A stretch of 64,000 bases of DNA from Anisus vortex. Its lineage: Eukaryota > Mollusca > Gastropoda > Planorbidae. This document shows, one piece after another, positions 44,892 through 56,800 of the stretch. The notes below the pieces were generated by a model. It had not been told where the DNA came from. It worked only from the letters and a program-made list of their open reading frames with translations, and searched no databases. Position numbers and translations under genes: made by a program. How positions within the stretch are numbered: position 1 is the first letter of the stretch; each line of letters opens with the position of its first letter. The stretch lies in the NCBI GenBank assembly GCA_949126835.1, contig OX421500.1:30547641-30611640 (forward strand). The letters run 5' to 3'.

Positions 44892-47800
44892 TGTAATCAC
44901 TTTTATTACACCACTGTTAGATAAATACTATAACTCTAGTCTTCATAATCCAAAAAAACAGCATACACTTTTAAACAATACTGCTCCATGGAACTAGTAT
45001 TGGCAGCTTTAACACAAGGGATTTGTGGCATCATTATAATGCCTATTCGTCTCAACGAAAGTCCCCTACGTAACTAAGGCTATGTATGATTTTGAGCTGG
45101 TTAGAATCAGGGTTACACTTGGGTAGAATCAGGGACACACTTGGGTAGAATCAGGGACTCAGTGGGCTAGAATAAGTGATGCACTTCGAACAGAAGTATT
45201 CAGAATTGAAAACTGACCGAACAAAAGGTTACCCCCTTTGTCCGATTTCTGTCATTTAGCAATCACCAATATCGTTAGAAAAAAAAACGTGAAGAATCAT
45301 AAGTTTTTTTCTACCTTTTTCAGCCTGACCCCAACGTTGATGCCAGCACATACACCTGTGTTGCAAGTAACAAGCTTGGCAGCGTAGTATCTAACCCTAT
45401 TCTGCTTACGTACGGATGTAAGTGATCGTACTCCATTCAATCGCAGCTTATGATTGTAAGAGTGGTAGGTATGAGATGGTGGGGACGGGTAAGACAGCCG
45501 ATTGCAATCCCTTTCTATCAAAGTGTTTAGGAATGGCAGAAAAGTCTGGAACTCTCGCAGCGTCTATAAAAGTCTGGAACTCTCGCAGCGTCTATGAGTC
45601 AATCCAGCTAAAATGGTAGGAATCAAAGGCGCGTGAGCATTGTAATGGGAACACGATCCCTTATGTGTCCCACTGAATGCTATCTCACTGGCAATGTAGA
45701 TCAACAGGACTAAAAAGGGATACTTTAGTTTTTATTTCAATATATTCATGAATGTTGTGTTGAAAACTGCTTGTAGATGTATTCTTTATTCCCTTTAGAT
45801 ATAGCAGAGTTTCCTAATGTTCAGACAAGTGCAGTGGAAGCAATAATGTACATGGGGAAAATGTTAACGTGCAATCCACCTCAATCTAAACCAGGTAATG
45901 ACATAATGAATTTGTGTCGTCTAAATATCAGTACGAAGCTGTATGGTAGTTCCTTTTGAAAAAGTTTTTAGTAGGCACGCTGGCCTTGCGGCAGCGCCAT
46001 CGGCTGGCGTACAGAAGGTCCTGGGTTCGAATCCTGCTGCAGGCCAGTGGCGTAGCCAGGTTTTGACGCTAGGGGGAGCGAACTTCTAGGTAAAAGGCCC
46101 CACTTTTAGCAATTTTTCCAGATTAATAGATGAACTAAGAATTCAAAAAGTAATTTAATATTATATAAATATTATGAGTAATATAATATATGCATATTTT
46201 CTGAACATTACATTAACTACCCAGTTTACATGATCACTTTGTATCAATTATACTAGACAATTATTAAATGCTTAAATATTTGCTTTATAAATGCAATAAA
46301 TTCAAGAACATCTCAGTTAAAAACTGAGATCAAAATATTATAACTAAAATTAGCAGATAATAGGTATGTTCTTGACAACAAAATGATAACCTTTACAAGA
46401 TATTGACCATAAATGTGAAAGTTTGGTGATATAATTTTGTATTTGGTATAAATGCTAATAAAAAGGATGATAATCACATATAATTTTTTTTTTACATTAA
46501 ATATAAAACGATTTAACGATTTTCTCTATAGAGTTTCTTTGCTTTTGGCCTTTAGCTAGCTACGATTTAAATTACTTACTTGTCTTAAAAGAAAAAAAAG
46601 TATAATAGAGCAGGTTGACATTTAGGCTGTTGGCACGCTGAATGATTTAGAAATCCTAGCTTGGCACACCATTAGCAAAAGGTTGCCGACCCCTGCTAGA
46701 GTATGACCTTCACTTTGTATCAAATTAGATTAAACTAAAATTAACTAGATCTAACAAGGTTCATTATTCATATTGTAACAAATTTAATTGTTGAAATGCA
46801 ATTAAAATTTAAAAAAATATTAGAAACAGTATAAATTGTGCTTTAAGGATTGTTAAAATTATTAAATAATTTTTTCCCGAAAAGGCGCTTTTTTTTCGAA
46901 AATGGTCGTAGGGGAACGGCCGCTCCCCCTGCCCCCCCCCCTGGCTACGCTACTGCTGCAGGCTAGGAATTTCGCCCGGGTCTGGGGGGGGGGAGATGTC
47001 TCTGAGTCTACCCAGCTCGGATGGGTACCTGACATTAGATGGGGTAAAGTAAAGGCGGCTGTACATTGTGCTGGCTACATAATCACCTATTATGCCGTAG
47101 CCACAGAAACTGGTGAACGCTGCTATACCGGCCCAAAGGATCAATTTGGTCTGACAGGATACTCTACTTAGTCCCTTTCAAAAGTTATACAGTTACTTTG
47201 ATTAGAAAAGTGAGTAGTAATCCCTGCTGTTTTGAAGAACTATAGTTTTATTATAATCTAACTTATTGGCTAAGTCTTAATCTTTAAGTACTCTAATATA
47301 TATATATATGTTGTGGAGTATGTAAAGCTAATAGCAAGTTAAAGCAAAAACAATCATATTGTGCAAAGGTAAGAAGGGGTAATAATTAAAAAAACAATCA
47401 TAAACAAACTTGCTTTTCAGAGTCTTTTAAATTATAAATGTTTGGCTCAAAATTGTAATTGTCATTTCACCTATTTATCCTTTGTCTACAAATATAGAAT
47501 GAAGACTTCAATGGCGCTGTTAATTTAGAAACAATTGCCGGAATGTTACCAAAATATAAACAGACTAAATTCTTCTTAAATTATTCAGTACAATGTCATT
47601 CTGAATCAATGTATTCTATGTAACTCAAAGAAATAAGACACCTGGTAATGGATTTTTTGTGTGTGTATCTTTGATTGAGTAGACCGGCGCTTCAACTGGT
47701 TCAAAAATGACTTCAACTTCATAAGGCCAGAGTTTAACCCTCAGTACTTCATCTCGAAGGATGGAAACTTTTACATCTCAGAAGTCCATACGTCTGACCA

Positions 47801-50800
47801 GTGAGTAAATTTATATCAAGATTTATTATTATGTGGTGGTCTAACGGCAGCGCGGTTTCCTGGACTCGCTACATAAATTTGGGTATTTTTCTCTATACCA
47901 TCAAAATGAACTTGGCTTATTTTTCTAGATAACTAACATAATTTTAGCATTTTCTTTCCACAATTTCAATGAAACGTACAAATAATTTGATTTTTTTCAG
48001 GGATGAGTACTTCTGCATGGTATTCTTAGCTCCAAGAAATGGCGAAGTGCTGGCTGGAGACAAACCACCAGTCAGGACCTCTCTGGGCAACAATTTGAGA
48101 GTCCGTGGAGAAAGTATGTTTATTGTATTGGCTTAGAAAGTCTTTCAGCACATTCATTTATGTATAAAGCATTTACTAGTTTAGTACTGATACCGAACCA
48201 ACCTTTTGGATCTCAAGTTCACTTACTGTAAGGCAAGGATTGAATTAGTCACGGCTATAGGTAGGTGGTGGATGCGCTTCTGTTAGAGGGAAAACGCCAT
48301 GTGGCACCACTACATCCGCGTACGCATTCTTAGGATACATTCCTTAAGTCGGAAGTGCGTAGTGCCAAATCATTGAACTAGAATCTAAACTCTACACTAT
48401 TCTAGACTTTCATATTTTGATATTAAGTCAGACTTACTATAATTATGTGGATATATGGATCGATGGAATTTTTGAATGGATTCATAAACGAGTGAAGAGA
48501 TAAATGGATTAATGGGTGTATGCTTCGGCAGATAGATAAACGGATAGCTGGATCTATGGGTGGGTGTAAAGGTGGATGGATAATAGGGCGTTTGCAATCC
48601 CGTGACAAAAAGCACGTGATTTGTGTTTACTTTGAGTAATGGTGTACAATTAAATATGGCCGCTGTATTAATAAAGTTTCATATAGGCTCGAGCTTTTTT
48701 TAAATGATGTGTTGTGTTTTAAGTCTTATTAAGATTTAAGCTGTATTATGTATGTTCAATAAAATAGGCTATTTTATTATTATCATAGACATAGATCATA
48801 GACGATGTGAGCCTAATAGTGACTTGACTAGATAGCCTATTCACCAACAATATCACTTGACATCGTAGCCTAGCCTACGAAACATTAAAAGTGTAGGCCT
48901 ATAAAGTGAAATTGAAAGTGTAAATAGGTCTAGCCGGCCCTAGCCTAATCACATTAATCAATTAATCTACAGTACTACTATTTACCTCCTTATTTTTGAG
49001 TAGGATAGCCAATATTCAGATGTGAATTTTGCATGATAAAGAAGTACTTCTTTTTTACCACGTTACGTTTGTACCTCAAGTGGGTTCTATATTTACACAA
49101 ATACGTCACTAAATTTACACAAAAAAATTAAGCTCCGCCCACTGAAAATGCTCTATTGAATGCGTCGTTAAATTTGATGAATAAATACATGTATTGATGG
49201 ATAAATGGGTGGATGTAGTTTAACTGAATACATGAAAAACCCATATTTTATAAATAGTTCATATGAAAGAAAATTGACAGATAGACAGAGAAACATGAAA
49301 AAAGGTGAAGTAGATGAAGATAGATTCAACAAGAAAAGGGATGAGAGGCAGAGAGAGAAATATAAAAGGAATATATTATTTAAAAAATGTATTGCATTTC
49401 TTCAATGATAAATTCGTTATATTAATTGCGTATTTCTTCAGACGCCAACACTTATGGTCCAGACATCCAGCCAAGATTTCCTCAACATTTTCCGGAGTAC
49501 CCGATGGTAGGCGACACGGTAGAAATTGAATGCTTGGCTTACGGGAGGTAAATTTGTTTGGCGATTTCTATGAATTGACTGGTAAATCAAACAAGCTCCT
49601 TATACTGCTTTTGAAAACAAGAAATGTATTCATATATTTGTCTTCCTATTGAAAAATTGATAAATAGATTAATAGATATAATAAAGTCAAAAACCTTAGA
49701 TTGTCAAAGTATACAGTTAGACCGACCCAGCAGACATAGACAAACAAATAGAAAGATGGATAGATCTATAAAGAGATATAAAAAAAGAAAATAGATAAAT
49801 AGATACATTTAAGTGTAATGGAACGGCGGGTTGAAGATAGGTGCGCGAATGGATAAATGGATAGATGGATGAATGGATAGATGGATGACAATATAGATGA
49901 ATAAACGGAAGAATGATCCTATCTAACATACATTACATAACCACCAACCTCCTAAACAGACTGCCTCTTTACTACTCGTGGGTGAGAGAGGACGCCCCGC
50001 TCAACCCTAAAGCCTACACCCAAGATCACAACCGAGTGCTGGTCATACCCTCGGCAAGGCTCGAGGACCGAGGAACCTACTCCTGTATTGTCAATGGCGA
50101 CAGGAACGCAGCCAACAAGTCAATTGTTCTCAGTTTGTCAGGTAAGGAACAACTAAAGGATAGATTCTCAACAAGTCGATGGTTCTCAGTTTGTCAGGTA
50201 AGGAACAACTAAAGGATAGATTCTCAACAAGTCGATGGTTCTCAGTTTGTCAGGTAAGGAACAACTAAAGGATAGATTCTCAACAAGTCGATGGTTTTCA
50301 GTTTGTCAGGTAAGGAACAACTAAAGGATAGATTCTCAACAAGTCGATGGTTCTCAGTTTGTCAGGTAAGGAACAACTAAAGGATAGATTCTCAACAAGT
50401 CGATGGTTCTCAGTTTGTCAGGTAAGGAACAACTAAAGGATAGATTCTCAACAAGTCAATTGTTCTCAGTTTGTCAGGTAAGGAACAACTAAAGGATAGA
50501 TTCTCAACAAGTCGATGGTTCTCAGTTTGTCAGGTAAGGAACAACTAAAGGAAATAATCTCAACAATTCTATTGTTCTATGTTTGTCAGGTAAGGAACAA
50601 CTAAAGGATAGATTGTCAACAGTGGTTTTGTTTAGGCGAGAAGGATTTGATTGATCTCCCACAAATAAGATTGAATGTATAAACTGGCGCTACCTTGATT
50701 AGACATTGGACTCTTGTCCAAAAATAAATTTGATACATTTGTATTTAAAAATGTATAACGACAAATTACGTTTAAAGGTGTTTTTACTTTAAGATAATTG

Positions 50801-53800
50801 TTGAATTTTTTTGTCTGTTTTGAAAAATAATCCTCCTCAACATACGAACAATCAATGCAGGAGAAGTTTATTTACAACTGTTTAACGTAAATTAATTTTA
50901 TACCTCGAATTTCATCTTGAAATAAACACCATGATGCTGAATTTGTATAAAGAAATAATAATAAATAAGTAATTTTAAATTTATAAAGAAATAATAATTA
51001 ATAAGTAATTTTAATTATGTTTACAAAACATAACCAGTTTATCATCACTCTATAGAATCAAATTTGGAAACCTAATTTTTAATAAAAGGGAGATAATAAA
51101 CCTGTTTTCTTTGTGTTAATATTTGTAAAAAGCTTCTTACTTTTTTTTATAAAAGAATAAATAGTTTACATTTTATACTCTTAAATTTAGGTAATTACAA
51201 ATGATAGTGAAAATCATTTAAATATCATATGACTAAAGAGATTATAATATTATTTAAATAAACAAATTATGTACATTTTTAAACATTACACTAACTACTG
51301 GGTGTGTGTGATTACTACGTATCTATACCTCCTAAGTATTGTTTTTATCTTGTAAGCCATTAGCTTTCAAAAACAATAAATGAAATCTCAGTTAATATGA
51401 GATCACAACATTACGTATTTAAAGCAGGATTAATAATTGTTTATGTACGGAAACAGTTTACTGAACTGAAGATGAACATTTTAGACATTAATTTTTAAAT
51501 TAAAATTTAGTAATGAATATTTATAATTTTGTATAAATGCAATTCAAGAAGATGCTAATAACAAACACACTTGAACGATTTTTTTTCTATAAATCTCCTT
51601 TGCTTTTTTGCCTTGATCTAGCTACGAGCTTAAATAAATATTCTTATAAAACAAAATATTATAGAGCAGGTTGACTTTCAGGCCTTAGGATTGTTAAATG
51701 ATTTAGAAATCCTACTTTTCACACTATTAGCAAAATTTCGCAGACCGTAAGAAATTTTTGAAAAGTAAATAAATAGTGTTTTTTTTTTTTAATACAATGT
51801 AGCATTTCATTATTTTGTTTACGCCTGCAATAACTTATAACTGTTTTATTAAAGATAATTCTATAAACATATGACATGCGCATAGTTCGTGTGACATTGT
51901 AATTACTCTATTCTCTCATTATATATTTTTCATAATTGTCTGCGACTCCCGCTGTAGCGCTCCCAAGTTTTCCATTCCCGCTCCAAGATCAGTTCCAGGA
52001 CAAAGGCGCGTCGCTGACGTGGACTTGTAACGCCCTTGGAATACCCAAACCATCTTATGCCTGGTACAGAAATGGCGGGATTCTGACCAATGATGACAAC
52101 TTGGGTCTCAAGGTAAACATACCTTAAACATGTTTTACTCGTACAAAATGTCTTATAGCATCAAAGTTGTAGGAAATGTCAAAATGTCTTATAGCATCAT
52201 CGTTGTAGAAAAATGGACAGCAAATTTGTTCTTTTTATCAAATAAAGGGGGGGGGGGCTGCAAAAATAAAAATTCAAAATTGAAGTTGGCAATTACACAC
52301 GTATACTTTTATTGTTGCTTTGAAGCTGAGAGAAAATGTGCCTAAAACCTCCGACAATCTCAGGTGTCGCGGGAAGGGCGGCTTAAATTTGGTTGTCTTT
52401 GAATGTGTACTTTAACGTCTCGTTAAATATTACACTAATCTGAAAACTCATAATTTTCGAAAGTGTTGGAAAGGAGGGGCCCAGCACATAATTTTGATTC
52501 GCACAAATTTAATTTTTATATGGTGGAAGAGATTTCCATAGAAAAGGTTTTTGATGTTTTGGCCTTTTGATGTTGTTATAATCCTCATCTTATAATGTTG
52601 TTATAATCCTCATCTTGATTAGTTTTTCTTTCTGGTTTCTCACTGATAAATTACCAAAGGCTACGATTTTTTCCCCAGGTATTTCGAAATCAACTTATCA
52701 TTGACAAGTTGGATCCCGTTAAACACAATGGGGTTTATCAATGTGAAGCTTTTAATACCTTTGGGACAAACAGATCCAGTGCTGAACTCAGAGTTTTATG
52801 TAAATCTATCTCTGTATTCTGTTACTTTCGTATTGTTTCATGTCAATGTGTTACTTTCGTATTGTTTCAAGTCAATGTGTTACGTTCGTATTGTTTCATG
52901 TCAATGTGTTACTTTCGTATAGAGCGTTCTCGGTGGGCGTGGCTTAGATTTTTAATGACGTATTTGTGTAAATAGAAGCCACTTTTGGTGTACAAAAATG
53001 GTGAAGTACTTCTTTATCATGCCAAATTCACATCTGAATATTGGCTATACTACTAAAAAATAAGGAGGTAAATATTAATTGATTAATGTGATTAGGCTAG
53101 GGCCGGCTAGACCTATTTACACTTTCAATTTCACTTTATAGGCCTACACTTTTAATGTTTCGTAGGCTAGGCTAATGTCTAAGTAGGTCAAGTGATAGTT
53201 GTTGAATAGGCTATCCAGTCAAGTCACTAATAAACTCACATCGTCTATGATCTATGTCTATGATAATAATAAAATAGCCTATTTTATTTAACAGGCATAA
53301 TTAAGACTTAAAACACAACACATCATTTAAACAAATGCTCGAGCCTATATTAAACTTTATTAATACAGCGGCCATTGTTACTTGTACACCATTACTCAAA
53401 GTAAACAAAAATCACGTGCTTTTTGTCACGTGATTGCAAACGCCCTATTGTTTTAAGTCAATGTGTTACGTTCGTATTGTTTCATGTCAATGTGTTACTT
53501 TCGTATTGTTTTAAGTCAATGTGATACGTTCGTATTGTTTCAAGTCAATGTGTTACGTTCGTATTGTTTCAAGTCAATGTGTTACGTTCGTATTGTTTCA
53601 AGTCAATGTGTTACGTTCGTATTGTTTCAAGTCAATGTGTTACGTTCGTATTGTTTCAAGTCAATGTGTTACGTTCGTATTGTTTCAAGTCAATGTGTTA
53701 CTTTCGTATTGTTTCAAGTCAATGTGTTACGTTCATATAGTTTCAAGTCAATGTGTTACGTTCGTATTGTTTAAAGTCAATGTGTTACGTTCGTATTGTT

Positions 53801-56800
53801 TCAAGTCAATGTGTTACGTTTGTATTGTTTCAAGTCAATGTGATACTTTCGTAATGTTTTAAGTCAATGTGTTACGTTCGTATTGTTTCAAGTCAATGTG
53901 TTACGTTCGTATTGTTTCAAGTCAATGTGTTACGTTAATATTGTTTCAAGTCAATGTGTTACGTTCATATTGTTTCAAGTCAATGTGTTACTTTCGTATT
54001 GTTTCAAGTCAATGTGTTACGTTCATATTGTTTTAAGTCAATGTGTTACGTTCGTATTGCTTCAAGTCAATGTGTTACTTTCGTAATGTTTCAAGCCAAT
54101 GTGTTACTTTCGTAATGTTTCAAGTCAATCTGTTACGTTCGTATTGTTTCAAGTCAATGTGTTACTTTTTATATTTGCTGAACAGAAACCTGTGCAAAAT
54201 GTAAACAATTTTCTAACTCAAATTTTTATGTTGATACTATACAAGGATTTAAATATAAAAGAGCTGTATTTGAGTATTTCATTTTGCACTTTTCGGCTTT
54301 CGTTTTTTAAATTAGACGGGTCAAGAATTCGTGGGTCCCGGGTAATAACATGTACTTATTACTTCAGACATAATTTTTAAACCCTATGACTATCTCGCAA
54401 TATGATAAGGCTTTTAGTTCTACATCTAACAAGGCTTGGCAAGTTATAGTAAAGGTTAATGATCTCATGATAAACCTATCTTTATGGAGTTGGAATTAAT
54501 ATATTTTTAAAGATCACTGAATGAACCTATCTACAAATAAACCTTTTTTATCCTTTCAATCCGTCTCCATCAGCTAGCATTTTTATAAGCCTTTCCTTAA
54601 CGCCACACAGAAACAAGGCAAAATGTATGCGATATCTATCTAGCTGATGCTAGATTAGCTAAGCAAGAAATGTTTTTGATAAAAGAAAAATATAAGAATT
54701 TTAAAATATTCATTTTAAAGAAAAATATTTTATCAAATATATTATTTATTGGTATTTTTTTTAATTGCCTTGCATATTTTGTGACACTGTAGTACTGATT
54801 ATGTAGCTCAATCTATGGATGATCTGATTTCTAGAATTGTGAATTTCCCTGTAGCTTTTTCACCCAGTTTTGCCAACAACCCTGTGGAGGCCACAAAACT
54901 CGGAGCTGAAGGCGGAAACGTCACCATTGCGTGCAACCCCGAGGCGGCGCCGAGGGCTCAAATCAAGTGGCTGAGAAACGGGGCGGAGGTCGGGCGCGTG
55001 CTGCCCAGCGGCGCCCTGGAGCTGACCGCCCTTGCGAGGTCACAGTCGGGGAAGTACACGTGTGTGGCGACTAACGAAATGGGCGAGGCGAGTTCTTCGT
55101 GTGAGTTGACCATAGTCGGTAAGTTGGACATACTGCAATCAAACATCAACTTAGCGTTGATTAGCTTTCGCTTGTAACATTTTGATTGACCGCAATGTTC
55201 GTGAATACCTCTTCCCGTATTCATTTTGGACACTTCAACTTTTGTATAGCGTCATTGACATTTAGGACCTAAAAGACTAAACAGATCCGTCTAATAGTTG
55301 TTACTGTAACCTATACAAAGAGATTGTGCTGGCAATTCAATGCAGCGTCTCCGTTACTTTCAACAAAACAAGAGCACGATAGTTAGTAACTAGTTAATGT
55401 TCTTTGAAGTAACACTTAAAGTCAATCCAGTGAACAAACCCTTTGTCCAGATTTTATTGGTCTCATTGTGCTGCCTCTTTAAAAAAAAATACCACCTCAT
55501 GTGTATTAAGCTTTATTTAATTTATCATTTTTAGTTTGATACTAAATCATCGTTTTTAGTGTAATTCTAGTTGTGTTTTTTTTAAGTTTTTAAACAAAGC
55601 TCTTTTTTTTTTATTGTTTTATTCTAAACTAGAAATATTGTTTGGTTTTATTGTTATTTTCTTTAGTTTTTACTTACCTTTTTTATGTACTTTCATTCAA
55701 TTTTATTGTTTGGTTACTTGAATGTAAATGTCTAAGAAAAATGACATTAGAATGTTAGACTTCTCTACATCTGGCCCGAAAGTCTGGAATCGGCTGCAAA
55801 TCCAGCCAAGGCAGACAAGTTATATCATTCTTTTAAATGATTTTTAAAAAACATTATTTTAAAGAGTTACCTTAGTTAAACATTTGTACTCCCCCAACTC
55901 TTTTACTTGTATATTAAGTCGGTAAATACTCCATTCATTTTCTGTGTCTTATGTTTATAGCGTCAAGTTTTAAGATTATTCATTAGCTCTATATCCTTTG
56001 ATGTAATCAAAAAATATATAGGCCTATATATATATATATATAATTATTTAGCCTAGAGGATTATATCCATGTTCTTGCATTAGAAAAAAAAGGCTTTATG
56101 CACGTTTTTGTTGCTTAATATCAAATGCTTGCTGAGCTTACATTATGTTTTTGGCAACGCTATATAAATAACAATTGTATTATTATGTAGATGTGCTTTA
56201 TTATATCTGCATATTCATATTGGCAAAGTCAGGCTGGTTTTGAACATGTCATATTAAGCCAAGTATCATTTCTTACACATATAACACTTTAAGTTACACT
56301 AACTAAACAAAATCAGTCAAATATTTTGTAAACCTCTACCAGGTTCTGTGGTGATATCTGAAGCTCCTGCACACTTGGACATCAGCCAGAACGAGACGGC
56401 CATGCTTCGGTGCACGGCGTCCTACGACATGAACAAACTGGACGTTGTCTACAACTGGAAGTTCTACTCCCACACCATTGACCTGAGCTCTGGCAGCGAG
56501 GATCTGGTGCACTACTCTATGGTAAGTAACACAGGTAGGCAAGACTAGAACTAGTATCTGGTGCACTACTCTATGGTAAGTAACACAGGTAGGCAAGACT
56601 AGAACTAGTATCTGGTGCACTACTCTATGGTAAGTAACACAGGTAGGCAAGACTAGAACTAGTATCTGGTGCACTACTCTATGGTAAGTAACACAGGTAG
56701 GCAAGACTAGAACTAGTATCTGGTGCACTACTCTATGGTAAGTAACACAGGTAGGCAAGACTAGAACTAGTATCTGGTGCACTACTCTATGGTAAGTAAC

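Noticed and set aside
53463..54380. Chain of short ORFs (FQVNVLRSYCFKSMCY type)
   Set aside because: Translation of the 29-bp intronic array.
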